Shown here: piece after piece, positions 54,630 through 62,950 of the stretch
How positions within the stretch are numbered: the first letter of the stretch is position 1
Layout: every line of letters begins with the position of its first letter
NCBI GenBank assembly: GCA_017983795.1
Contig: JAGOAS010000007.1
Span: 98,819-162,818 of the forward strand
Reading direction: 5' to 3'
Length of the DNA stretch: 64,000 nt
DNA from: Piscinibacter sp.
GTDB taxonomy: Bacteria; Pseudomonadota; Gammaproteobacteria; Burkholderiales; Burkholderiaceae_C
Translations under genes and position numbers: made by a program
The notes under the pieces: generated by a model
Seen by the model: only the letters and a program-made list of their open reading frames with translations
What the model was told of the DNA's origin: nothing
The model's database searches: none

Positions 54630-55814
54630 TTACTTCACCTCTTCGGCGATCTCGATCTTCAGCCCGTTGGCACCCACGGCCACCGGCTTCGAGAAGCCCT
54701 GCAGGTCGCCGGCCGCCGGCGCGGCGTTGCCGCTCTTGCTGATGCGCGCGCCGACGATCACCTGCCTGGCCGACGACAGGCGCGCCGCCGGCCCCATCGA
54801 GGTGGAGTCGTCGAGCGTGAAGCGCAGCGGCAGATCCTTGACTTGCTTGCGCACGATGGCCAGCGGCATCTTCGAGCCCTCGGCCGCGCGCGCGAAGACG
54901 AACAGCGTGTCCTCCGGCGAGGCGCGGCCCTTCAGCGCCGCGGCCAGTTGCACCTCGCCGCTCACCGAGGCGCCGGTGGCGGCGGCCACCGCGTTCGCTG
55001 CCGGAGCGCTGGCGGGCGGCAGGCCGGCGCGCGAGCGCGCCTCGGCCACGCCGCCTTCCAGGTTGCGCGCCAGCTCGCTGCCGGGCTCGGCCGAGGCGAT
55101 GGCGGCTTCCCACAGCCGCGCGGCCTTGGCGAAGTCGTTGTTGTCGAAAGCGATGGTGCCGGCCAGCGCCAGCGCCTTGAGGTTCTTGGGGTCGAGTTCG
55201 AGCGCCTTGGCGATCAGCGACGCGGGCTCGCCCGCCAGCTTGCGGCCGGCCGCCATGGCCTTGGCATCGGCCAGATCGGCGTAGCCCTGCGCGTCCTTGG
55301 GCCGCATGTCGACCACGCGCTGGAAGGCCGTCACCGATTCGGGGTAGCGGCCCAGCGCGCTGTAGCTGCGGCCCAGCATGCTCCAGCCCTCGGCGTCGTC
55401 GGGCTGGGCCTTGAGGCGCTCTTCCAGCTTGCCCACCATGGCCTCGATCTGGCCCGTGGCATTGCCGTGGCCGGCCTCTTCCTCGGTCTGCGCCACCGGC
55501 ACGCCCTTCCAGGCGCTGGGCGTGCCGAAGCGCGCATAGCCCGCCGCGGCGAGCGCGAGCACGAAGACGCCCATGCCGGCCAGCAGCTTGCGCGACACCC
55601 GCGGCGTGGCGGCCGCGGCCGTCGCAGCAGCGGCATGCGTCGGAGCCGCGGCCGGTGCCGCTGCTTCGGCGGCCGGCTGCATCACCAGCGCGAGCAGCTC
55701 CTGCTCCAGCTTGGTCTTCGACGCCGCGGCCTGCTCGGCCGGCAGGGCGCCGGAGGCGGCCAGCTCCTCGAGCTGGCGGATCTGGCGCTTGAGTTCTTCG
55801 ATGCGTGGGTTCAT
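54630..55814 (-). CDS. CcmI/CycH-like TPR protein of cytochrome c maturation type
   Basis: A 394-residue membrane-anchored protein. An N-terminal coiled helix (MNPRIEELKRQIRQLEELAA) precedes an Ala-rich stretch and a membrane segment (LLAGMGVFVLALAAAGYARF). TPR repeats (residues about 125-245) include AEGWSMLGRSYSALGRYPES. The beta-rich C-terminal domain (DTLFVFARAAEGSKMPLAIV) is typical of the CcmI C-terminus, which presents apocytochrome for haem attachment. No other ccm genes are nearby. The orphan position lowers certainty on role. Confidence 0.78.
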   Translation of the reverse strand: MNPRIEELKRQIRQLEELAASGALPAEQAAASKTKLEQELLALVMQPAAEAAAPAAAPTHAAAATAAAATPRVSRKLLAGMGVFVLALAAAGYARFGTPSAWKGVPVAQTEEEAGHGNATGQIEAMVGKLEERLKAQPDDAEGWSMLGRSYSALGRYPESVTAFQRVVDMRPKDAQGYADLADAKAMAAGRKLAGEPASLIAKALELDPKNLKALALAGTIAFDNNDFAKAARLWEAAIASAEPGSELARNLEGGVAEARSRAGLPPASAPAANAVAAATGASVSGEVQLAAALKGRASPEDTLFVFARAAEGSKMPLAIVRKQVKDLPLRFTLDDSTSMGPAARLSSARQVIVGARISKSGNAAPAAGDLQGFSKPVAVGANGLKIEIAEEVK

Positions 55815-55921
55815 GGGGCGTGCATGGTAAGCCCGGCCGAGATTGCGGGTTGTCAAGAACCCACGCCCGCCCTGTGCGAGACTCGATTCGTTTCAATCAT
55901 GTCCCCAGGAGACAGCACGCG

Positions 55922-56344
55922 ATGAAGATCCTCCTCGCCGTCGACGGCAGCGACTACACCAAGCGCATGCTCGCCTACCTCGCCGCTCACGACGAGTGGC
56001 TGGGCGATCGGCATGAATACACCGTGCTCAACACGGTCACGCCGGTGCCGGCGCGCGCCGCCTCGGTGATCGACCGCGACACGCTGAAGAGCTACTACGC
56101 CGACACCAGCGAGGCCGTCTTCAAGTCGATCCGCACCTTCTTCAAGAAGCAGGGCATCGCGGCGGAGTTCGTCGGCAAGGTCGGCCATGCGCCGGAGCTG
56201 ATCGCCAAGACCGCCGATGCGGGCAAGTACGACCTGCTGGTGATGGGCTCGCACGGCCACGGCACGCTGGGCAACCTGGTGATGGGCTCGGTGGCCACCA
56301 AGGTGCTGTCGGCGTGCAAGACGCCGGTTCTCTTGATTCGCTGA
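55922..56344 (+). CDS. Universal stress protein (UspA family)
   Basis: A 140-residue single-domain protein starting MKILLAVDGSDYTKRMLAYL. The ATP-binding G-x2-G-x9-G-S/T signature is seen in MGSHGHGTLGNLVMGSVATK. A CAGGAGA ribosome-binding site precedes the ATG. It is probably induced under stress or growth arrest. It is monocistronic. Confidence 0.93.
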   Translation: MKILLAVDGSDYTKRMLAYLAAHDEWLGDRHEYTVLNTVTPVPARAASVIDRDTLKSYYADTSEAVFKSIRTFFKKQGIAAEFVGKVGHAPELIAKTADAGKYDLLVMGSHGHGTLGNLVMGSVATKVLSACKTPVLLIR

Positions 56345-56352
56345 TCCGTTGA

Positions 56353-56372
56353 TCCGCCGCCGAAGCGGCGGA
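56353..56372. terminator. Hairpin between convergent genes
   Basis: A perfect 8-bp stem TCCGCCGC (56353-56360) and GCGGCGGA (56365-56372) with a CGAA loop lies between two convergent stops (56344 and 56375). It has no T-run but is placed as a shared terminator. Confidence 0.5.
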
Positions 56373-56374
56373 CG

Positions 56375-56587
56375 TCAGCGCTTCTTAGCGGCGCTTGCGC
56401 CGGCGGGCGGGCGGCCCGGCTCGGCGCGGGCCTCGGCCTTGGCTTCGGGCATGGGCAGGGTGTCGAGGCTGGCGTCCAGGCCGAAGGCCGTGCCCATGTC
56501 GGCGTAGTCGGTGTCCGGCGCTGCTGCTGCGGCCTTGCCGAAGCCCAGCGCCGACCACCAGGAACCCGAAGACGACTTGCTGCTCAT
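56375..56587 (-). CDS. Small hypothetical protein
   Basis: A 70-residue Ala/Pro/Lys-rich protein, starting MSSKSSSGSWWSALGFGKAA and ending SAAKKR, with no hydrophobic helix. It is probably disordered and cytosolic. A G-rich GGGGGTG segment before the ATG may act as ribosome-binding site. No family is recognised. The 156 bases between it and the PhoD gene hold nothing clear. Confidence 0.5.
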   Translation of the reverse strand: MSSKSSSGSWWSALGFGKAAAAAPDTDYADMGTAFGLDASLDTLPMPEAKAEARAEPGRPPAGASAAKKR

Positions 56588-56743
56588 GATCACCACCCCC
56601 GCTTTGCGCTCGCTGCCCACCGTGTTATCGGAATGATCCCAGTGTGGGCAATGGCGCGGCAGGGGGAAGCCGGGAACAAGCGCATGCTTGCCGTGCATTT
56701 CGATACGAAGTGCCGCGCTGCGTGACAAACGGGCGGATGGCCG

Positions 56744-58321
56744 TCAGTCGCGCACCACGCCGGGCTGGCCGGCCGCGACGCTGAAGCGTGCCTGCGAATA
56801 CAGCGCCGCGCCGGGCTGGGCCGGATAGGGCGTGGCGCGGAAGTCGGCGTGCGCGGCCTGCGGCGTCACCTCCAGGAAGGTGTAGCCGCGTTCGTCGGAG
56901 CGCGCATGCAGCAGGTCGGGGTTGCTGGCGCGGATCGCCGCCATCAGCGGCTCGGCGATGCCGCGGCTGGTGATCGAGCTGGTGACGAACTCGGCGGCGA
57001 CGATGGGTGAGCGTGGATCGTCCGGCCGTCGCCGCAGCTGGGCGGCGACATGGCGGTGCACGTCGCCGCCGAGCACGATGGTGTCGCCGCCGGCCGCGGC
57101 GATGGCGTCGAGCAGGCGTTCGCGGGCGAGCGGGTAGCCGTCCCAGCCGTCGCTGTAGATGCGCCGCGCCAGGCCCGGCACCGCCACGCCGGCGGGGCTC
57201 AGCTGGCTGCCCTGGGCGAGCAGCTTCCAGGGCCGCGTGCTCTGCGCCAGGCCTTCGGCCAGCCAGCGCTCCTGCGCGGCGCCGAACACCGTGCGCGCCG
57301 GGTCGGCGAGTTCCGCGCAGTCGGTCGAAATCGAGCGGCCGCCGGCCGCGCCCTCGTCGCCGCAGGCCTGCACGCTGCGGTACTGGCGGCCGTCCAGCGT
57401 CCACAGCTCGGCCAGCCGCCCCCAGCGGTAGCGGTCGTGGATGCGCATGGCCGGGCCGTTCGGCGCCATCGCCGGCGACACCGGCAGGTGCTCGAACCAG
57501 GCCTGGTAGGCGGCGGCGCGCCGGCGCAGGAAGGCGGCCGTGTCCAGCCCGCTCGGGCTGGCGTCGCCGGCGTAGTCGTTCTCGACCTCGTGGTCGTCCC
57601 AGGTCAGGATCCAGGGATGCGCCGCATGCGCGGCGCGCAGGTCGGCGTCGAGCTTGTAGGTGGCGTGGCGCGCGCGGTAGGCCTCCAGCGTCTGCGGCAC
57701 CGGGCCTTCGTGCTGGCGCACCTGGTGGCGCGGGTTGCTCGACTCGTAGATGTAGTCGCCGACGAAGAGCACGACGTCGAGCTCGCGCGCGGCGATCTCG
57801 CGGTGCGCCGCGTACCAGCCCTGCTCGTAGTGCTGGCAGGAGGCCAGCGCGAGGCGCAGGCGCGCCACCGGCTCGTCTTCGGCCGGCGCGGTGCGCGTGC
57901 GGCCGACCGCACTGACCGCGCCGCCGGCGATGAAGCGGTAGAACCAGGCACGCCCGCTGGCCAGGCCTTTCACCTCGACGTGCACCGCATGCGCATGCTC
58001 GGGCCGCGCGAGAAACTCGCCGCGCCGCACGCCGACGCTGAAGCGCTCGTCTTCGGCCAGCTCCCAGCGCACGGCAAGCGGCACGGGCGGCAGGCCGCCG
58101 CCACTCTCGTGCGGCCGGGGCGCCAAGCGCGTCCAGATCACCACCGAGTCGGGGCGCGGCATGCCGCTGGCCACGCCGAGCGTGAACGGGTCGCCGACGC
58201 CGGCCGGCCAGCGCGCTGGCGCACCCTGGGCGCCCTGGGCGCGCGCCGGGCCGAACAACTGCGCGAGTGCGAGGGCCGCGGCCTGGCGGCCGAGGCGATG
58301 AAGCAGGGTGCGTCTGTCCAT
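56744..58321 (-). CDS. PhoD-type alkaline phosphatase
   Basis: A 525-residue exported phosphoesterase. The N-terminus MDRRTLLHRLGRQAAALALA has a twin-arginine-like leader. It has a PhoD N-terminal domain (FTLGVASGMPRPDSVVIWTR) and a metallophosphatase core with SCQHYEQGWYAAHREI, VLFVGDYIYE and LTWDDHEVENDYAGD. A late VLGGDVHRH provides further metal ligands. PhoD enzymes use Fe3+/Ca2+ and release phosphate from mono- and diesters. A Pho box was not identified in the 70-base divergent promoter region shared with the Hsp70-like gene. Confidence 0.92.
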   Translation of the reverse strand: MDRRTLLHRLGRQAAALALAQLFGPARAQGAQGAPARWPAGVGDPFTLGVASGMPRPDSVVIWTRLAPRPHESGGGLPPVPLAVRWELAEDERFSVGVRRGEFLARPEHAHAVHVEVKGLASGRAWFYRFIAGGAVSAVGRTRTAPAEDEPVARLRLALASCQHYEQGWYAAHREIAARELDVVLFVGDYIYESSNPRHQVRQHEGPVPQTLEAYRARHATYKLDADLRAAHAAHPWILTWDDHEVENDYAGDASPSGLDTAAFLRRRAAAYQAWFEHLPVSPAMAPNGPAMRIHDRYRWGRLAELWTLDGRQYRSVQACGDEGAAGGRSISTDCAELADPARTVFGAAQERWLAEGLAQSTRPWKLLAQGSQLSPAGVAVPGLARRIYSDGWDGYPLARERLLDAIAAAGGDTIVLGGDVHRHVAAQLRRRPDDPRSPIVAAEFVTSSITSRGIAEPLMAAIRASNPDLLHARSDERGYTFLEVTPQAAHADFRATPYPAQPGAALYSQARFSVAAGQPGVVRD

Positions 58322-58333
58322 GGTCGCTGCGGA

Positions 58334-58364
58334 TTGTGGGGCGCATCCGTGACGTGCCTACAAT
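58334..58364 (+). promoter_or_regulatory. Candidate promoter of the Hsp70-like gene
   Basis: TTGTGG (58334-58339), a 19-base spacer and TACAAT (58359-58364) precede the GTG start at 58392 by 27 bases. The -10 is strong and the -35 weak, with a long spacer. Confidence 0.4.
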
Positions 58365-58391
58365 CGCGCCCCTTCGCAAAGGGCCGCCACC

Positions 58392-59669
58392 GTGTACTGC
58401 GCCATCGACTTCGGCACCTCCAACTCCGCCGTCGCCATTCCCGATCCGCTCGATGCGGCGCACGGCATGCGCCTGATCGAGCTCGAGCCCGGCCACACGA
58501 CCATGCCGACGGCGGTGTTCTATGCCGTCGAAGGCCCGGAGCAGTTCGGTCGCGCCGCCGTGGCGGCCTATGTCGACGGGCTGGACGGCCGCCTGATGCG
58601 CTCGATGAAGAGCATCCTCGGCAGCAGCCTCATCGAGCAGACCACCGACGTGGGCGGTGGCCGCGGCGTGAAGTACCTCGACATCGTGGCCGGCTACCTG
58701 CGCCACCTGAAGCGGCGCGCCGAGGCCCAGGCCGGCGCCGCCGTGACGCGTGCGGTGCTCGGCCGCCCGGTGTTCTTCGTCGACGACGATGCGGCGCGCG
58801 ACGCCCAGGCACAGGCCGCGCTGGAAGCGGCGGCGCGCCAGGTGGGCTTTGCCGACATCCACTTCCAGTACGAGCCGATCGCCGCCGCCTTCGACCACGA
58901 GCGCAGCATCGATCACGAGGAAGTCGTGCTGGTGGCCGACATCGGCGGCGGCACCTCGGACTTCTCCATCGTGCGCGTCGGCCCGGCGCGCGCGCGGCGC
59001 CTCGAGCGCAAGGACGACATCCTTGCCAACCACGGCGTGCACATCGCCGGCACCGACTTCGACCGCCGCGTCGAGCTCGCCGCCATCCTGCCGGAGTTGG
59101 GCTACGGCGCCTACGGGCCCAGCATCGCCGGCGCGCCGGCACGCGAGGTGCCCAGCGGCGTCTATTTCGACCTCGCCACCTGGCACCTGATCAACACCGT
59201 CTACAACCCGGCGCGCGTGGCCGAGCTGCGCGCGATGCGCGGCTTCTACGCCGATGTGCGCCAGCACGAGCGGCTGATGAGGGTGGTGGAGGAGCGCCTC
59301 GGCCACGAACTCGCCGCGCGCGCGGAAGACGCCAAGATCGCCGTGGCCGAGGGCGGGCACACGAGCATCGATCTCTCGCACGTCGAGCGCCGGCTCGCAG
59401 TCGAACTCAGTGAAGCGCAGGCGGTGGCGGCGCTCGACGCCGATATCGAGCGCATCGTTGCGGCGGCGCGCGAGACGGCGCGCCAGGCCGGCGTCGCCGC
59501 CGAGGCCATCGACGCGCTCTACTTCACCGGCGGCTCCACCGGCCTGCGCCTGCTGGCGCAGCGCATCGCCGCGGCCTTTCCGGCGGCGCGTGTCGTGCGC
59601 GGTGATCGATTCGCCTCGGTGGCCAGCGGCCTGGCGGTATTCGCGCAGCGCTGGTACGGCCAGCGCTAA
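58392..59669 (+). CDS. Hsp70-family protein, YegD type
   Basis: A 425-residue actin/Hsp70-fold ATPase. It has the phosphate 1 motif CAIDFGTSNSAVAIP, phosphate 2 VLVADIGGGTSDFSIVRV and the adenosine motif LYFTGGSTGLRLL. It ends shortly after the ATPase domain and has no DnaK-type peptide-binding domain or lid, as in E. coli YegD. The client or role is unknown. The start is GTG at 58392. Its TAA overlaps the stop of the convergent MaoC gene (CTAA at 59666-59669). Confidence 0.88.
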   Translation: MYCAIDFGTSNSAVAIPDPLDAAHGMRLIELEPGHTTMPTAVFYAVEGPEQFGRAAVAAYVDGLDGRLMRSMKSILGSSLIEQTTDVGGGRGVKYLDIVAGYLRHLKRRAEAQAGAAVTRAVLGRPVFFVDDDAARDAQAQAALEAAARQVGFADIHFQYEPIAAAFDHERSIDHEEVVLVADIGGGTSDFSIVRVGPARARRLERKDDILANHGVHIAGTDFDRRVELAAILPELGYGAYGPSIAGAPAREVPSGVYFDLATWHLINTVYNPARVAELRAMRGFYADVRQHERLMRVVEERLGHELAARAEDAKIAVAEGGHTSIDLSHVERRLAVELSEAQAVAALDADIERIVAAARETARQAGVAAEAIDALYFTGGSTGLRLLAQRIAAAFPAARVVRGDRFASVASGLAVFAQRWYGQR

Positions 59670-60103
59670 CCCAGGTCGAACAGGCTGGTGGCCTCGAGGT
59701 CGAGCACCTCGGTGTCGTGCTGGTTGAAGAGCTGCCAGCGCCAGCGCAGGATGCCCAAAGCGCGGTTGCCCTTGGAGCGGCGCGTCTCGATCACGGTGGC
59801 GCGCACGCGCAAGGCGTCACCGGGGCGCACCGGATGCGGCCACTTCACATAGGCAAGGCCGGGCGAGGCGAAGGATTCGCTGCCGGCCAGCGCCTTGTCG
59901 GCCACCAGCCGCATCGCGATGCCGCAGGTGTGCCAGCCGCTGGCGATCAGGCCGCCGAAGCGGCTCTTCGCGCTGGCGGCCTGTGCATCGGTGTGGAACC
60001 ACTGCGGGTCGTAGGCCGTGGCGAAGCGGACGATCTCCTCTTCGCTCACCTCGTAGGGGCCGGCGTGGATGACCTGGCCGAGCTGAAACTCGGCAAACCT
60101 CAT
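59666..60103 (-). CDS. MaoC-like hotdog dehydratase
   Basis: A 145-residue hotdog-fold enzyme with the (R)-specific enoyl-CoA hydratase motif: ATAYDPQWFHTDAQAA holds the catalytic Asp and His. It probably hydrates or dehydrates an acyl-CoA. It begins inside the end of the PaaH-type gene (ATGA at 60100) and so is the last gene of a boxB-boxA-paaH-maoC order, where it may act on an unsaturated adipyl-CoA intermediate. Confidence 0.86.
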   Translation of the reverse strand: MRFAEFQLGQVIHAGPYEVSEEEIVRFATAYDPQWFHTDAQAASAKSRFGGLIASGWHTCGIAMRLVADKALAGSESFASPGLAYVKWPHPVRPGDALRVRATVIETRRSKGNRALGILRWRWQLFNQHDTEVLDLEATSLFDLG

Positions 60104-61632
60104 GCGCGATGCGCGCGGCGCCGCAGCCAGGGGCTGAGGCGGTAGCGCTCGCCGCGGTATTCGGCGTCGAGCGCATGGATCACCTTGGCCACGCCGTCCA
60201 CGCTCCAGCCCTTCAGCCACTCGAAGGGCCCGGCCGGATAGTTGACGCCCAGCTTCATCGCCGCATCGGCGCCGCCTTCGTCGCACACGCCTTGCAGCAC
60301 CGCATCGGCGGCTTCGTTGATCAGCATGGCGAGCGTGCGCGCCACCACCAGGGCAGGCGCATCGGCCAGCGGCAGCGGCGTGAAGCCCAGCGCCGCCAGC
60401 CAGGCGCCGGCCTGCGTGCGCCAGGCCGCGTGCGCGGACGGCGCCACGGCGTAGGCGAGCGCACTGCCGGGGGCGATGGGGTGCACCACCGGGCGATCGA
60501 ATACCGCCACGTCGGGGGTGCCGAGATCGTGCGCCAGCTGCTGCGCGCTGCGGCCGTCGGTGAGCACCAGGCGCGCGTTGTCGATCGAGAGGCCGATCCA
60601 GTCGCTCGCCAGCTCGCGCGCCGGGCCCCAGCCCTGCGGCGCCAGCGCAGCGACGGCGGCGTGCTCGAGGTGGTCGGCGATCGGCCCGACGCCGTGCACC
60701 GTGACCTGCCGCGCCGTGGCCGGCGCTTCGTGCACCGCCACCGGCAGCGGCGGCACCGCGGACGCGCCTTCGCCATAGGCGTAGAAGCCGCGCCCGCTCT
60801 TGCGGCCGAACAGCCCGCCGGCCACCATCTCGGCCTGCACCAGCGAGGGCACGTAGCGCTTGTCGAAGAAGTTGGCGGCGTAGACCGAGTTCGTCACCGC
60901 GAAATTCGTGTCGTGGCCGATCAGGTCGATCAGTTCGCAGGGCCCCATGCGGAAGCCGGCGGCTTTCAGGCAGGCGTCGAGCACCTGCGGCGTCGCGGCC
61001 TGTTCCTGGAGAAGCGCCAAAGTCTCCGCATAGAACGGCCGCGCAATCCGGTTGACGATGAACCCCGGCGTGCTCTTCGCATGCACCGGCGTCTTGCCCC
61101 AGGCCTTGGACAATTCGAAGATGGCATCGGCCACCGCGGCATCGGTCTGCAGCCCGTGCACCACCTCGACCAGCTTCATCAGCGGCACCGGGTTGAAGAA
61201 GTGCATGCCGACCAGGCGCTGCGGATGCAGCAGGCCGTTGGCGATGGCCGTGACGCTGATCGACGAGGTGTTGGTGGCCAGCACCGCGGCGGGCGCGAGC
61301 AGGCCTTCGAGCTCGCGGAACAGGCTGCGCTTGGCATCGAGGTTCTCGACGATGGCCTCGACCACCAGGCCGGCCCCGCGCGCCTGCGCCAGCGAGTTGA
61401 TCGGCACCATGCGCTCCATCGCGGCGCGCGCGGCCTCGGCATCGAGCCGGCCCTTGTCGACCAGCGACTTCAGCGTGGCCGCCAGCTTCTCCAGCGCCTG
61501 CGCGGCCGCGCCTTCGCGCATGTCGAACAGCTTGACCGGATGGCCGGCCAGCGCCGCCACCTGCACGATGCCGGCACCCATGATGCCGGCGCCCACCACC
61601 AGCACCTCGGTGCCGCGAAGATCGATGCTCAT
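60100..61632 (-). CDS. 3-hydroxyacyl-CoA dehydrogenase, PaaH type
   Basis: A 510-residue NAD-dependent dehydrogenase. The Rossmann motif is VLVVGAGIMGAGIVQVA. The catalytic His lies in MHFFNPVPLMKLVEVV. Two C-terminal domains cover about residues 185-285 and 400-505. This duplicated form is that of PaaH, which oxidises 3-hydroxyadipyl-CoA to 3-oxoadipyl-CoA. Downstream of boxA it would take the adipyl-CoA products of benzoyl-CoA ring cleavage into thiolysis. Confidence 0.9.
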   Translation of the reverse strand: MSIDLRGTEVLVVGAGIMGAGIVQVAALAGHPVKLFDMREGAAAQALEKLAATLKSLVDKGRLDAEAARAAMERMVPINSLAQARGAGLVVEAIVENLDAKRSLFRELEGLLAPAAVLATNTSSISVTAIANGLLHPQRLVGMHFFNPVPLMKLVEVVHGLQTDAAVADAIFELSKAWGKTPVHAKSTPGFIVNRIARPFYAETLALLQEQAATPQVLDACLKAAGFRMGPCELIDLIGHDTNFAVTNSVYAANFFDKRYVPSLVQAEMVAGGLFGRKSGRGFYAYGEGASAVPPLPVAVHEAPATARQVTVHGVGPIADHLEHAAVAALAPQGWGPARELASDWIGLSIDNARLVLTDGRSAQQLAHDLGTPDVAVFDRPVVHPIAPGSALAYAVAPSAHAAWRTQAGAWLAALGFTPLPLADAPALVVARTLAMLINEAADAVLQGVCDEGGADAAMKLGVNYPAGPFEWLKGWSVDGVAKVIHALDAEYRGERYRLSPWLRRRAHRA

Positions 61633-61647
61633 TCGTTCAACAGGCCT

Positions 61648-62934
61648 TCAGTAAGTCTCCAGGTGCAGCCTGCCTTCGCGTTTCATCGCCGCGCCGACCG
61701 TGTCCCAGTCGAGCCCGGCGCCGCGCGCGATGTCGCGCAGTGTCGCCACCACGCCTTCTTCCATCGCCTTGAGGCCGCAGACATAGAAGTATGCGTTGGA
61801 GTCGGCCAGCAGCGGCGCCAGGTCCGCGGCGCGCTCGGCCATCGCGTGCTGCACGTAGCGCTTGGGCGCGCCGGCGGTGCGGCTGAAAGCGAAGTTGATG
61901 TCGATGAAATCCTTCGGCAGGTTCTGCAGCGGGCCGAAGTAGGGCAACTCCTCCTTGGTGCGCGCGCCGAAGAAGAGCATCAGCCGGCCGCCCTCGAACT
62001 TGCCCGACTGGCGCAGGCGCCGCCGCCATTCGGTCATCGCGCGCATCGGCGCCGAGCCGGTGCCGGTGCAGATCATCACGACGTGGCTCTTCGGGTGGTT
62101 GGGCATCAGGAAGGTGCTGCCGAAGGGGCCGATGACCTGCACCTTGTCGCCGACCTTCAGGTCGCACATGTAGTTGCTCGCCACGCCGCGCACCGGCTGG
62201 CCCTGGTGGTCTTCCAGCACGCGCTTGATGGTCAGCGAGAGGTTGTTGTAGCCCGGCCGCTCGCCGTTGCGCGGGCTGGCGATGGAGTACTGGCGCGCGT
62301 GGTGCGGCCGGCCATTGGCATCCGTGCCGGGCGGGATCACGCCGATGCTCTGCCCTTCCAGCACCGGGAAGGGCATGGCGCCGAAATCGAGCATCACGTG
62401 GTGCGTGTCGTAGTCGCGGCCGACTTCGGTGACACGCACGTTGCCGACCACCGTGGCGGTGACGCTCTTCTCCGCCGCCTTCGGCCCGTAGAGGTTGGTG
62501 TAGGCGTGCGCGGCCGACCAGGGCGGCAGCGTGGCGTTGTACTGCGCGCTGTTGAAGGCTGCCTCGGTGCCGGGCTCGGCCACCGCCGCCGCGGCCGGCG
62601 CGGGCTCGACGGGCAGCGCCGCCTCGGCCGACACGCCGGCCTCGGCGAGCTGCTCGGGCGTCAGCTCGGCGGGCAGCGCATCCCAGGTCAGCTGCTCGGC
62701 CACGCTGTAGGCCTTCACCCGCGGCATGGTGCGCCAGTTGTCGATGCTGCCGGTCGGGCAGGGCGGGATGCAGGCCAGGCACATGCCGCACTTGGCCGCA
62801 TCGACCACGTAGTTGCGCGAGTCGTGCGTGATCGCGCCCACCGGGCAGGTGGCCTCGCAGGTGTTGCAGCGGATGCAGATCTCGGGGTCGATCAGGTGCT
62901 GCCTGATCACCTGCGGATTCGCGGCCATGTCCAT
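61648..62934 (-). CDS. boxA: Benzoyl-CoA 2,3-epoxidase reductase subunit BoxA
   Basis: A 428-residue flavo-iron-sulfur protein that passes electrons from NADPH to BoxB. Two [4Fe-4S] sites lie at the N-terminus ([12 protein letters not shown] and [12 protein letters not shown]). A linker of Ala/Pro/Glu residues (about 105-145) leads to a ferredoxin-NADP reductase-like domain with [20 protein letters not shown] for FAD and [14 protein letters not shown] for NADPH. It lies 16 bases after boxB. Family, order and spacing fit the aerobic Box pathway. Confidence 0.95.
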   Translation of the reverse strand: MDMAANPQVIRQHLIDPEICIRCNTCEATCPVGAITHDSRNYVVDAAKCGMCLACIPPCPTGSIDNWRTMPRVKAYSVAEQLTWDALPAELTPEQLAEAGVSAEAALPVEPAPAAAAVAEPGTEAAFNSAQYNATLPPWSAAHAYTNLYGPKAAEKSVTATVVGNVRVTEVGRDYDTHHVMLDFGAMPFPVLEGQSIGVIPPGTDANGRPHHARQYSIASPRNGERPGYNNLSLTIKRVLEDHQGQPVRGVASNYMCDLKVGDKVQVIGPFGSTFLMPNHPKSHVVMICTGTGSAPMRAMTEWRRRLRQSGKFEGGRLMLFFGARTKEELPYFGPLQNLPKDFIDINFAFSRTAGAPKRYVQHAMAERAADLAPLLADSNAYFYVCGLKAMEEGVVATLRDIARGAGLDWDTVGAAMKREGRLHLETY

Positions 62935-62950
62935 CGCCCCGCTCCTCTTG

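Noticed and set aside
56588-56743. Additional small gene between the hypothetical gene and the PhoD-type gene
   Set aside because: Frames here are in-frame extensions of the 70-residue gene without a better start or ribosome-binding site.
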